DNA of 64,000 nucleotides from Amycolatopsis tucumanensis (GTDB lineage: Bacteria > Actinomycetota > Actinomycetes > Mycobacteriales > Pseudonocardiaceae): contig NZ_JAKGSD010000041.1 in assembly GCF_021654135.1 (NCBI RefSeq), positions 13,231 through 77,230 on the forward strand. The letters run 5' to 3'. Under the pieces are notes generated by a model that saw only the letters and a program-made list of their open reading frames with translations, was not told the origin of the DNA and did no database searches. Positions 32,464 to 40,299 of the stretch are shown here, one piece after another. Both the position numbers and the translations under genes were made by a program. Position 1 is the stretch's first letter; each line of letters starts with the position of its first letter.

Positions 32464-32729
32464 ATGGAAGTGGTCGGGGTGGAGCCGGTCTCGGTCATGT
32501 CGGCCATCCTGCCCGGGGAGTACGACAATTCCACGCCTGCGGCCGAATTCCTTCACGAGGTGGTGCAGTCGTGCACTGGGACACCCACCGGTGGTGATGT
32601 TCCGGACCTCTGGCCGGAGGATCTCGTGGCAGCGCTGAGCCGAGTGGATCAGGTCGTCGATGACGTGGCGGAGGAACGGGCGGCTACCTGCGGGCCAAGA
32701 AGCTCGACAACCGCCGGCTCAGGAGGTGA
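32464..32729 (+). pseudogene. Possible frameshifted small gene remnant
   Basis: After the AfsR-like gene, about 470 bases hold no intact gene. One frame from ATG 32464 (or 32497) reads like ordinary protein: ILPGEYDNSTPAAEFLHEVV, then LWPEDLVAALSRVDQVVDD. It then turns low-complexity near 32677. In the next frame the sequence continues GGYLRAKKLDNRRLRR to a stop at 32729, a natural-looking end. A frameshift near 32677 would explain both. I do not recognise the family; a decayed accessory gene is the simplest view. Confidence 0.35.
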
Positions 32730-32734
32730 CTGCG

Positions 32735-33862
32735 TCAGGCGGCCGGGCGGCTCGCTCCCGCGTAGTCGTCCGTCCGCGTGCGGTACGTCGCGATCTGGAT
32801 GGCCATGCCCTGCGTCGGCGCGTTGATCATCAGGCCGTTGCCCAGGTAGAGGCCCACGTGGTGGATGCGGGTCGCCGGGTTGCCGTAGAACACCAGGTCG
32901 CCCATCTTCGGCTCGGCGACCGCCGGGGTGGACCGGAACTGCATGTCCGCGGTGCGCAGCAGGTTCACGCCCGCCGCGTCGTAGGCGGCCTTCGTCAGCC
33001 CGGAGCAGTCGAACCCGGCCGCGCCCGCGTCCGGGCCGTTGCCGCCCCACACGTACGGCAGGCCGAGCTGGTCGAGGGCGAACCGGGTGGCCCGCACCGA
33101 CGGCGCGGACGCCGACGCCGGATCCAGCGAAAGCTGCGCGTACAGCTGGGCGTTGCCGAGCGCCTGCTGGCGGAACAGGTCCGAGTCGCGGTAGTGCTCG
33201 ATCGCCTTCCACCAGCCCTGCCCGGCCTGCAGGTCGGTGTTCCCGGCGCACAGCGTGCGGCCCGCGGCCACGGACGCGTCGTCGATGTCCTGGACGTCGC
33301 CCCGCGCGCCGGCCCGCTGCCACTCGGCCTGGGTGAGCTGCATCGGCCCGCTGCGCGGCTCCGTCGCGGCCTCACCGGCGGCGCCGGTCAGCGGCACCGC
33401 GCCCAGCGCCTTCGCCGGCGTCCCGTCCGCGCCCAGCGACCCGCCGCCGAACCGGCCGTGGTCCGTGCTGGCCTTGCCGATCCCGGCGAGCGTCACCCAC
33501 GACAGGTGGCAGCCCGGGTCCTCCTCGCGCAACGTCAGCTCGCCCGTCGCGTACCCGATCAACGCGCGCTCCGGGATGTCCAGCGGACCGCTCAGCCCGG
33601 CCGCCCACTTCTCCAGCTCGCTGCGGCCCTGCTCCTGGGGCGCCTGCGCCTGCACCGGGGCGTTCGGCTCGAGCACGGTCGGCGCGGACGCGAGCGCCGC
33701 GTTGCCCGGCGGCGGCTCCGGCGGCACCACGTCGGCGGCGGCCCGCACCTGTTCGCCCGGCGGCTCGACCAGCAGCCACCCGCAGGTGCCCACGGCGGCG
33801 ACGAGGATCAGCGCGATCAGGGCACGCCCGGCGGCGGCCCGCCCCCAGGATCGGAAACGCAT
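32735..33862 (-). CDS. NlpC/P60 endopeptidase with lysozyme-like N-terminal region
   Basis: This 375-residue secreted or anchored peptidoglycan hydrolase has a membrane-type N-terminus (RALIALILVAAVGTCGWLLV), a Pro-rich stretch, then a lytic-transglycosylase-like region (LTLREEDPGCHLSWVTLAGI, GPMQLTQAEWQ). The C-terminal NlpC/P60 domain carries the catalytic Cys in AAGFDCSGLTKAAYD and the His in RIHHVGLYLG. It cuts stem peptides, and probably glycan too, during cell-wall remodelling. The ATG at 33862 with AGGTG upstream is chosen; the open frame further upstream runs through the divergent birA gene and is an artefact. Confidence 0.9.
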   Translation of the reverse strand: MRFRSWGRAAAGRALIALILVAAVGTCGWLLVEPPGEQVRAAADVVPPEPPPGNAALASAPTVLEPNAPVQAQAPQEQGRSELEKWAAGLSGPLDIPERALIGYATGELTLREEDPGCHLSWVTLAGIGKASTDHGRFGGGSLGADGTPAKALGAVPLTGAAGEAATEPRSGPMQLTQAEWQRAGARGDVQDIDDASVAAGRTLCAGNTDLQAGQGWWKAIEHYRDSDLFRQQALGNAQLYAQLSLDPASASAPSVRATRFALDQLGLPYVWGGNGPDAGAAGFDCSGLTKAAYDAAGVNLLRTADMQFRSTPAVAEPKMGDLVFYGNPATRIHHVGLYLGNGLMINAPTQGMAIQIATYRTRTDDYAGASRPAA

Positions 33863-33961
33863 GGTCACCTCGCCAACACTAAAAGACAACGGCCGCTCCG
33901 GACACAGTGATCCAACGACCGGACCCCCTCGTGCGTGACGGAGGGCGAATAGGCTTCCCAC

Positions 33962-34783
33962 ATGAACGCGATCAACGCCGGGCGGCTGCGCGCCGAACTG
34001 CTCGCCCCGCAGGGTCCGTACGCGGCGCTGGACGTCGTCCCCAGCACCGGCTCCACCAACGCCGACCTGCGGCGGGCGAGCGTCGAGGGCGCGGCGGACC
34101 GGACCGTGCTGATCGCCGAGGAGCAGACCTCCGGCGTCGGCAGGCGCGCGCGGGTGTGGGCGTCCCCCAAGGGCAGTGGCATCTATCTCAGCGTGCTGCT
34201 CCGCCCGGTGGAGGTCCCGTTCAGCGCGCTGGGCTCGCTGGCGATCGCGGCCGGGCTCGCGGTGACCGACCTGACCGGCGAACTGGGTGTCGACGCCGTT
34301 CTCAAGTGGCCCAACGACGTGCTCGCCGGCCCGGACCGCGGCAAGTGCGCGGGCATCCTGTCCGAGGCCGTCGCCGGGGACGAGCTGGGCGTGGTGCTCG
34401 GCATCGGGCTGAACGTCCGCCCGCTGGGCCCGGGTGTCGAGCCGGGCGCGGGCGGGCTGCTGCCGACGTCGCTGGCCGAGCAGGGCGCCCGCACCACCGA
34501 CCGCACCGACATCGCCACGTTGCTGCTGGCCGCCCTCGCCGACCGGGAGGACCGCTGGCGCGCGGCGGGCGGCGACCTCGCGAAGGCCGGCCTGCTGGAC
34601 GACTACCGGGCCCGCTGCGAGACCCTCGGTCAGGAGGTGCGCGTGCTGCTGCCGGGCGACCACACGATTCTCGGCACGGCCGAGGACGTCGACGGCGCCG
34701 GCCAGCTAAAAGTGCGTGGCCAGGACGGCAAGCGGCACATCGTGTTCGCCGGAGACGTCGTGCACCTGCGCCCGGTACGGTGA
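33962..34783 (+). CDS. birA: Biotin--[acetyl-CoA carboxylase] ligase
   Basis: This ligase attaches biotin to the Lys of the AccA3 biotinyl domain via biotinyl-AMP. The 273-residue protein has the catalytic core GRRARVWASPKGSGIYLSVL and KWPNDVLAG, plus a C-terminal SH3-like domain (EVRVLLPGDHTILGTAEDVD). There is no N-terminal DNA-binding domain, so it is a monofunctional (class I) ligase. It is divergent from the NlpC/P60 gene and leads directly to the PH-domain gene, the same order as in mycobacteria. Confidence 0.95.
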   Translation: MNAINAGRLRAELLAPQGPYAALDVVPSTGSTNADLRRASVEGAADRTVLIAEEQTSGVGRRARVWASPKGSGIYLSVLLRPVEVPFSALGSLAIAAGLAVTDLTGELGVDAVLKWPNDVLAGPDRGKCAGILSEAVAGDELGVVLGIGLNVRPLGPGVEPGAGGLLPTSLAEQGARTTDRTDIATLLLAALADREDRWRAAGGDLAKAGLLDDYRARCETLGQEVRVLLPGDHTILGTAEDVDGAGQLKVRGQDGKRHIVFAGDVVHLRPVR

Positions 34784-34806
34784 AGCGGTCGCGAGAGGAG
34801 TTCGCA

Positions 34807-35352
34807 GTGGCCTACCCCGACGATCTGCTCAGCGAGAACGAGCAGGTCATAGTGCACAGCCATCCGCACGCGAAGATGCTGATCTGGCCGGTGATCGGTT
34901 TTCTCGTGACGCTGGGGCTGGGCATCTGGCTCGTCACGCTCGCCGGCGACGCGCCCGCGCCGTGGAACGACGTGGCCCGCATCGCGATCGCCGTGGTCGC
35001 GGTGGTGCTGATCGTCTGGTTCTTCCTGGTGCCGCTGGTCCGCTGGCGCACCACCCACTTCATCGTCACGACCGACCGCCTCATCGTCCGCGAGGGCGTG
35101 ATCAAGCGCACCGGCATCGACATCCCGCTGGGCCGGATCAGCAGCGTGCAGTTCGAGCACGGCATCGTGGACCGCCTCTTCGGCTGCGGGACGCTGGTGA
35201 TCGAGTCCGCTTCGGACGAGCCGCTGCGGTTCGAGGACATCCCGCGCGTCGAACGGGTGCACACGATGATCTACCGGCAGGTCAACGACAACCCGTACGA
35301 CGACTTCCCCGGCGAGCAGGGACCGCAACCCCGTGGCCGCGGCGTCCGGTGA
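34807..35352 (+). CDS. PH (DUF304) domain membrane protein
   Basis: The 181-residue protein has two membrane helices (KMLIWPVIGFLVTLGLGIWL and ARIAIAVVAVVLIVWFFLVP) and then a bacterial PH-like domain (RWRTTHFIVTTDRLIVREGV, GIDIPLGRISSVQFEHGIVD). The function is unknown; it is a conserved neighbour of birA in actinobacteria. The GTG start lies eight bases after GAGAGGAG. Its end overlaps the next gene by 20 bases. The acidic, Pro-rich tail extends beyond the PH fold. Confidence 0.88.
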   Translation: MAYPDDLLSENEQVIVHSHPHAKMLIWPVIGFLVTLGLGIWLVTLAGDAPAPWNDVARIAIAVVAVVLIVWFFLVPLVRWRTTHFIVTTDRLIVREGVIKRTGIDIPLGRISSVQFEHGIVDRLFGCGTLVIESASDEPLRFEDIPRVERVHTMIYRQVNDNPYDDFPGEQGPQPRGRGVR

Positions 35353-35932
35353 TCTCACCCGATCCAGCGACCTGCGGATCACGGAGCTGACCGCGGGTGA
35401 CTGGCCGCTGTTCGAGCGGCTGCTCGGCCCGGGCGGGCTGCAGGGCGGCTGCTGGTGCGCCTGGTTCCGGATGACCAGCAGGCAGTTCCGCGAGACCGGT
35501 CCCGAGGGGCACAAGGCGCACGTGCGCGATGAGGTGCGCGCCGGGAAACCGTTGGGGCTGCTGGGGATCCTCGACGACGAGCCGGTCGCCTGGGTCGCGG
35601 TCTCGCCCCGGCTGGACAACCCGCGCCTGGCCACCTCCCGGGTCGCCGCGCTGCCGGACGACGATCCCACGGACGTGTGGTCGGTGACGTGTTTCTACGT
35701 GCACCGCCGCGCCCGCGGGCGGGGCATCGCGGCGGCGATGCTGCGCGCCGCGACCCGGCACGCGTTCGACCGCGGCGCCCGCGTGGTCGAGGGATATCCG
35801 GTGGACGCCAGGAAAAAGCGGCCCGCGGGCGAGCTCTACCACGGCACCGTCGAGATGTTCGCCGCGGCTGGTTTCGAATTGACCGCACGACGTGACACGG
35901 TTCGGGCACTCATGCGTATTTCGGCTCGATGA
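35333..35932 (+). CDS. GNAT family N-acetyltransferase
   Basis: The 199-residue protein opens SDLRITELTAGDWPLFERLL. GGCWCAWFRMTSRQF is a segment typical of a GNAT subgroup with an extra Cys-rich N-terminal part. The acetyl-CoA loop is RRARGRGIAAAMLRAATRHA (R-x2-G-x-G). A C-terminal FEMT-like strand follows. The acceptor is unknown. The GTG start lies within the end of the PH gene, so translation is coupled. It appears only after birA-PH and before the T7SS cassette. Confidence 0.85.
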   Translation: MAAASGDLTRSSDLRITELTAGDWPLFERLLGPGGLQGGCWCAWFRMTSRQFRETGPEGHKAHVRDEVRAGKPLGLLGILDDEPVAWVAVSPRLDNPRLATSRVAALPDDDPTDVWSVTCFYVHRRARGRGIAAAMLRAATRHAFDRGARVVEGYPVDARKKRPAGELYHGTVEMFAAAGFELTARRDTVRALMRISAR

Positions 35933-36017
35933 GGCAACCTGATGCCGAGGGGGAACCGGAGCGCGCGGCCGCGCGTCCGAGTCCGAGCCGACTGCTGTAC
36001 TCGCGAGGAGGGGTGCC

Positions 36018-36443
36018 GTGACCGAGCATCGGGCGCAGGTGGAGGAACTGCTCGCCGACTACCGCCGCAGCCGGGAGAACCTCGCGTCGGCGCAGCGCGA
36101 TCTCGCGGCCGTCACCGCTTCGGCCACCGACGCCGACGGGCTGATCACGGCGACCGTCGGCCCGCGCGGCACCCTGACTTCCCTGACCGTCGCGGACGGC
36201 GCGTACTGGCGGTACCGGCCGAACGAGCTGGCGCAGCAGATCGTGCGCGTCACCGCCGAAGCCACCGTGCGGGCGCTCGCGCGGGCCGGTGAGGTGCTGG
36301 CGCCGGTCTTGCCCGCGGGCACCGATCCGCAGGCGCTGCTGCTCGGCACCGGCGACCTCGACGCGACCGAGATCGCGCCCGCGAAGCCCCGTCTCGCCCC
36401 GGACGAGGAGAGCCTCGAGGACCACCGCTGGATGACGCGATGA
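36018..36443 (+). CDS. YbaB/EbfC-type nucleoid protein, ESX-linked
   Basis: The 141-residue protein has the YbaB/EbfC fold (EELLADYRRSRENLASAQRD, VGPRGTLTSLTVADGAYWRY, NELAQQIVRVTAEATVRALA) plus an acidic tail. In actinobacteria such YbaB-like genes often open operons for ESX/type VII targets, so it may act as a chaperone, a regulator or a DNA-binding partner rather than a nucleoid protein. GTG with GAGGAGGGG upstream. Its end overlaps the EspC-like gene by four bases (ATGA), showing coupling. Confidence 0.87.
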   Translation: MTEHRAQVEELLADYRRSRENLASAQRDLAAVTASATDADGLITATVGPRGTLTSLTVADGAYWRYRPNELAQQIVRVTAEATVRALARAGEVLAPVLPAGTDPQALLLGTGDLDATEIAPAKPRLAPDEESLEDHRWMTR

Positions 36444-36760
36444 GCGGCGGGTTCGAGGCCGACGCCGACCGGCTCGCGGTTTCCTCCGGCGACTTCGGCA
36501 ACCTCGCGGAGCGCGCGGCGGCGGTCGCGGAGCGGCTGGAGCGCGCCCTCGCCGGCGCGGACGGGGCGTGGGGCGACGGCCCGGTCGGGCAGGCGATCGC
36601 GGCGTCGCACGTGCCGTCCGCCGAGGAGACGCTGGCCGGGCTGCGGAGCCTGTCCGGGCGGCTGACGGCGTTCGGGCAGACCGTCGGCGAGGCCGCCGGG
36701 CGCTACCGCGGGTCCGAAGAGGACGCGCAGCAGGCGATCACCGACACGGCACAGGGGTAG
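36440..36760 (+). CDS. Type VII secretion target, EspC/WXG100-like
   Basis: The 106-residue, almost fully helical protein has the length and form of ESX targets: FEADADRLAVSSGDFGNLAE, a central GAWGDGPVGQ (W-x-G turn) and a C-terminal FGQTVGEAAGRYRGSEEDAQ with YxxxD/E-like spacing. It probably pairs with the toxin's helical N-terminus for export through an ESX system. It is coupled to YbaB (ATGA) and three bases ahead of the toxin gene. No ESX core genes (EccB-E, MycP) lie in this window, so the machinery must be elsewhere. Confidence 0.88.
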   Translation: MSGGFEADADRLAVSSGDFGNLAERAAAVAERLERALAGADGAWGDGPVGQAIAASHVPSAEETLAGLRSLSGRLTAFGQTVGEAAGRYRGSEEDAQQAITDTAQG

Positions 36761-36763
36761 CGC

Positions 36764-38614
36764 ATGGGCATCGAGCTGCCGCGGGAACTCGCCGATCTCG
36801 CCGCGGAAACCGGGCTGTCCTGGCCGGACGCGGACGAGGACAGGTTGCGTGAGCAGGCGTCCGCCTGGCGCGACGCGCACCGCGAACTGACCGCGCTCGC
36901 CGCGGAGGCCGACCAGCAGGCGGGCACCGCGGTCGCCGCGCTGTCCCGGGACGCCGGCGAGGCGGCCGGGCGGGCGTGGTCGGCGTTCGTCGACCCGGAG
37001 AACGGGCACCTCACCGCCGCCGCCCGTGGCGCCGCCGAAGCCGCCGACCGGTTGGACAACGCGGCCGAGCAGGTCGGCGCCGCGAAGGTCGAACTGGTGC
37101 GGCAGCTCGTCGAGGCCGCGAAGAACCGGGACGCGAGCCTCGCCGCCGCGGAGAACGGCCACCCGACCGCGATCCTCGGCGTCGAACCGATCCTGCGTGG
37201 CACCGCGGCGAACCTGGCGGTCGTGACGCACGGCCTCGCCGCGACCCTCGGGCCGGCGCCGGTCGGCTCGCTGGTCACCCCGCTCGTCGAGCCGAACCCG
37301 GGCGCCCGCACGCCGGACGGCCAGGGCGCCCTGCTCGGGGTGGTCACCGGGCTGGCGCCGGAACTGGTGGCGCCGGGCGTCACGCCGTCCCCCGCGGTGC
37401 TCGGCAGCGCGCCGCCGGCTGCGCCGTCCGCGCCGGCTGTGCCGTCGGCGGTGGCCTCGGCCGTGCTGACGCCGCCGGTGGTGCCGCCCGTGGTTCCCGA
37501 ACCGGCCTTCGCCGACACCGACACGGGCCCGATCCAGCTGCCGGACCCGCCGACCCCGCCGTCGCTGCCGCAGTACGAGGGGCTGCTCGACTCCGGCGGC
37601 TTCGACGAGGTGCCGACGCCGTCGACCGGGCTGCCGAACGCGACCGTCGCCGCGGGGTTCTCCGAGAACGCCGTGCCGCCGATGGGAATGCCGGGGATGC
37701 CCGGACTGCCGGGCGCGCCCGCTCCGGCTGCCGGATACGCGCCGGCGGCTCCCGCGGCCGGGTACGCGGCCCCCTTCGCGCCGCAGGCACCAGTCGCGCC
37801 GCAGCCGCCGGTCGCACCGCAAGCACCGGTCGGGCCGCAGCCGCCGGTCGCGCCGGGCCCGCGCCAGCCGTACCAGCCGTATCCCGAACCCGCCTCGCGC
37901 GCGCCGGAGCCGATGGGCGCGCCGCGGCAGGAACGGGAAACGATCGTCGCGTTGTTCCGGGTCCACATGTTCCCGATCGGCCACCTGCCCGTCGCCACCG
38001 ACAAGCCGGCGCGGCAGCTGCCGGCGCCGCCGTGCGAGGTCGACTACGCGCCGGGGCTGCGGTTCCCGCCGCACGACCACCCGCGCTCGGACCTGATCCG
38101 CACCGACGACGCGCTGGCGAAGGTCCAGGCCGGGTACGGCCGCCGTCCCTCGCCCGCCGGGACGCCCCCGGCCGAGGTGCTCGCTGGGTACGACCCGCTG
38201 GGCGGTCTGCACGAACGCGACTGGGACCGCCGGTTCCTCGCCGGGAAGCGCCGCGAGGTGCCGGAGTACGCGTGGCCGCCGGGCGAGCTGTACCCCGAGG
38301 GCGGCACCGCGGAGGGCGAGCCGGAGGTGCTGGCCGAGGGCACGGTGCTGGACCGGTTCGGCGATCCGCGCGGCCGGGTGTTCGCCCCGGACGGCACCCC
38401 GTTCGCGCGGCGGTCGCTGCCGCCGCCGGTCCGCGACACCGGCTACCGGCGGTACCGCGTGCTGCGGGACGTGCCGGTCTGGCGCGCGGTGTCGGCGCCG
38501 TGGTTCGGGCAGCCCGGCGGCGGCGAGCGGTACCGGGCAGTCTATTCGGCCGACGAGCTGGTCACCCTGGGGTATCTGGCGGACATCACGTTCGAGGAGG
38601 GCGCTGCGCAGTGA
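36764..38614 (+). CDS. T7SS-exported toxin with C-terminal TNT (NAD+ glycohydrolase) domain
   Basis: This predicted toxin of 616 residues has three parts. A helical WXG100-like domain (about 1-180: ELPRELADLAAETGLSW, QLVEAAKNRDASLAAAENG) resembles the channel-type N-terminus of CpnT-like proteins. A Pro/Ala-rich linker (about 205-390) ends in PQ/AP repeats. A TNT domain (DUF4237) occupies the last 116 residues, where tuberculosis necrotizing toxin hydrolyses NAD+; GTVLDRFGDPRGRVFAPDG and SAPWFGQPGGGERY are diagnostic, with Gln of GQPGGG at residue 583. The stretch YRRYRVLRD, where I recall a His in family members, has Arg (see findings). Neighbours upstream are T7SS-type and downstream a small candidate immunity gene overlaps by four bases. 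Confidence 0.9.
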   Translation: MGIELPRELADLAAETGLSWPDADEDRLREQASAWRDAHRELTALAAEADQQAGTAVAALSRDAGEAAGRAWSAFVDPENGHLTAAARGAAEAADRLDNAAEQVGAAKVELVRQLVEAAKNRDASLAAAENGHPTAILGVEPILRGTAANLAVVTHGLAATLGPAPVGSLVTPLVEPNPGARTPDGQGALLGVVTGLAPELVAPGVTPSPAVLGSAPPAAPSAPAVPSAVASAVLTPPVVPPVVPEPAFADTDTGPIQLPDPPTPPSLPQYEGLLDSGGFDEVPTPSTGLPNATVAAGFSENAVPPMGMPGMPGLPGAPAPAAGYAPAAPAAGYAAPFAPQAPVAPQPPVAPQAPVGPQPPVAPGPRQPYQPYPEPASRAPEPMGAPRQERETIVALFRVHMFPIGHLPVATDKPARQLPAPPCEVDYAPGLRFPPHDHPRSDLIRTDDALAKVQAGYGRRPSPAGTPPAEVLAGYDPLGGLHERDWDRRFLAGKRREVPEYAWPPGELYPEGGTAEGEPEVLAEGTVLDRFGDPRGRVFAPDGTPFARRSLPPPVRDTGYRRYRVLRDVPVWRAVSAPWFGQPGGGERYRAVYSADELVTLGYLADITFEEGAAQ

Positions 38615-38889
38615 ACGTCGAGTCGATCGTGCGGTGGCTGGCGGCCATCGGGGTGCCCGGCGAGGTGATCTCGATCGGCAAGGAGGCCGACAACGCGTGG
38701 TGCCTGCTGCGCGTCGAGGAGTCCGAAGAGGGCGGCCCGGTGTGGGAGGTGTTCTGGCGCGAGCAGGGCAACCGCTACGACTGGGCCCGGTTCACCAACG
38801 AGCAGGTCGCCTGCCACTACCTGTTCGGCAGGCTGGCGTGGTCGCAGGTCGCCCGCGGTGCGGTGGGGTTGCTGCCCGCGCCGGCTTAA
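38611..38889 (+). CDS. Small protein, candidate immunity factor for the TNT toxin
   Basis: The 92-residue cytoplasmic protein begins VNVESIVRWLAAIGVPGEVI. EESEEGGPVWEVFWREQGN and RYDWARFTNEQVACHYLFGR are its most conserved-looking parts, with four tryptophans. No catalytic motif is visible. It overlaps the toxin gene by GTGA, so the two are translated together, as expected of toxin-antidote pairs; the M. tuberculosis TNT likewise has a separate immunity protein. Direct inhibition of the TNT domain is inference from position and size, not from a recognised motif. Confidence 0.7.
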   Translation: MNVESIVRWLAAIGVPGEVISIGKEADNAWCLLRVEESEEGGPVWEVFWREQGNRYDWARFTNEQVACHYLFGRLAWSQVARGAVGLLPAPA

Positions 38890-38957
38890 GACGGGCTGAC
38901 GGCACCGTTAAGGAATTCGCGCTGGTGCTCGCGAGGCGCCGCGGTGATGCTCGACCC

Positions 38958-39491
38958 ATGATCACCCCCGACACCAAGGACTGGACCTGGGTGCTTCGCG
39001 CGCCGTGCCCGGAATGCGGTTTCGACGCCGCGACGTTCACGCGCGAAGACGTGCCCGCGATGCTGCGCGCGAACGCCGGCGCCTGGCGCGAGGCGCTGGG
39101 CCGGCCGGACGCGCGGGAGCGGCCGGCGCCGGACAAGTGGTCCACCTTGGAGTACGGCTGCCACGTGCGTGACGTGTGCCGGATCTACCTGGAGCGCCTG
39201 CGGCTGATCCGCACGCAGGACGCCCCGCGGTTCCCGAACTGGGACCAGGACGCGACGGCGGTCGAGGACCGGTACGACACCCAGGACCCGCGGGTGGTGG
39301 CGGACGAGCTGATCGCGGCGGCGGACCGGCTGGCCACGGCGCTCGCCGAGGTGACCGGCGCGGAGTGGGACCGGACCGGCACCCGCAGCGACGGCGCGCA
39401 CTTCACCGTCGACACCTTCGCGCGCTACTTCATCCACGACCCGCTGCACCACCTCTGGGACGTGACCGGCGAGCGCTACCGCCGCAGGTAG
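38958..39491 (+). CDS. DinB/YfiT-like four-helix protein
   Basis: The 177-residue protein has the DinB-type four-helix bundle with the metal-binding histidine pattern of the family: WSTLEYGCHVRDVCRIYLER holds the first His, and FIHDPLHHLWDVTG the others. Such proteins act as metal-dependent thiol S-transferases or similar; mycothiol-linked members are common in actinomycetes. I chose the ATG at 38958. It starts 68 bases past the immunity gene and its end overlaps the hisN gene by 16 bases in convergent orientation. The exact substrate is unknown. Confidence 0.85.
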   Translation: MITPDTKDWTWVLRAPCPECGFDAATFTREDVPAMLRANAGAWREALGRPDARERPAPDKWSTLEYGCHVRDVCRIYLERLRLIRTQDAPRFPNWDQDATAVEDRYDTQDPRVVADELIAAADRLATALAEVTGAEWDRTGTRSDGAHFTVDTFARYFIHDPLHHLWDVTGERYRRR

Positions 39492-40258
39492 CCGAGCGCC
39501 TCGTCGTGCAGGTGCCCGTTCGACGACAGCGCCGAGCCGCCGTCGAAGCGCTCCGCGCCGGTCAGGTCGGAGAACCGGCCGCCGGCCTCGGTGAGCAGGA
39601 TCTGCATCGGCGCGACGTCCCACGGGTTGACGATCGGCTCGGCCGCCAGGTCGATCGCGCCCTCGGCGACCAGGCAGTGCTGCCAGAAGTCGCCGAAGGC
39701 GCGGGTTTCCCAGCAGGCGTCCACCAGGCCCAGGTACGCCTCGCGCGAGTGGTACTCGGTCCACGAGCCCAGGTCCGTCGTGGACAGGTAGGCGTCGGAG
39801 AGCGCGGACACCGCCGACACCGAGATCCGGCGCTCGCCCGCGGAGTCGCTCATCCACGCGCCCTCGCCCGCCGCGGCCCACCAGCGGCGGCCCAGCAGCG
39901 GCGCGCTGACCATGCCGACCACCGGCTGCCCGTCCTCGACCAGCGCGATCAACGTCGCCCACACCGGGCCGCCGCGCAGGAAGTTCTTCGTCCCGTCGAT
40001 CGGGTCCAGCACCCACGCGCGGCCCGACTCCCAGTCCGTGCCGCCGCGTTCCTCGCCCGCCACGGCGTCGTCCGGGCGTTCGGCGGCGAGCACCTCGCGC
40101 ACCGCGTCCTCGACCGCCGTGTCCGCGTCGGTGACCGGCGTGCGGTCCGGTTTGCTGCTGACCTTCAGGTCGCGGGCGCGGAACCGGGCCGTGGTGATCG
40201 AGTCCGCCGCGTCCGCGAGCTTCCCCGCCAGGATGAGATCGTCCGTGTAGCTCGCCAC
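39476..40258 (-). CDS. hisN: Histidinol-phosphatase HisN (inositol-monophosphatase fold)
   Basis: The 260-residue Mg2+-dependent phosphatase has the family motifs EERGG (metal ligand Glu), VLDPIDGTKNFLRGG (catalytic DPxDGT) and NPWDVAPMQILLTEAGG (WDxAP). The split between histidinol-phosphate and myo-inositol phosphate is not certain from sequence, but FLRG and the general length favour HisN-type actinobacterial proteins, which remove phosphate from histidinol phosphate in histidine synthesis. ATG start at 40258, with the two-component genes starting 42 bases away in the other direction. Confidence 0.87.
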   Translation of the reverse strand: MASYTDDLILAGKLADAADSITTARFRARDLKVSSKPDRTPVTDADTAVEDAVREVLAAERPDDAVAGEERGGTDWESGRAWVLDPIDGTKNFLRGGPVWATLIALVEDGQPVVGMVSAPLLGRRWWAAAGEGAWMSDSAGERRISVSAVSALSDAYLSTTDLGSWTEYHSREAYLGLVDACWETRAFGDFWQHCLVAEGAIDLAAEPIVNPWDVAPMQILLTEAGGRFSDLTGAERFDGGSALSSNGHLHDEALGYLRR

Positions 40259-40299
40259 GCCACGATGTTTTCACGGGCCGCGGTCGTAGAGTTGGCCAG

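Noticed and set aside
32735..34663. Extension of the NlpC/P60 protein upstream to 34663
   Set aside because: The extra 267 codons run antisense through birA and encode low-complexity sequence; the membrane signal starts at the ATG at 33862 with a ribosome site.
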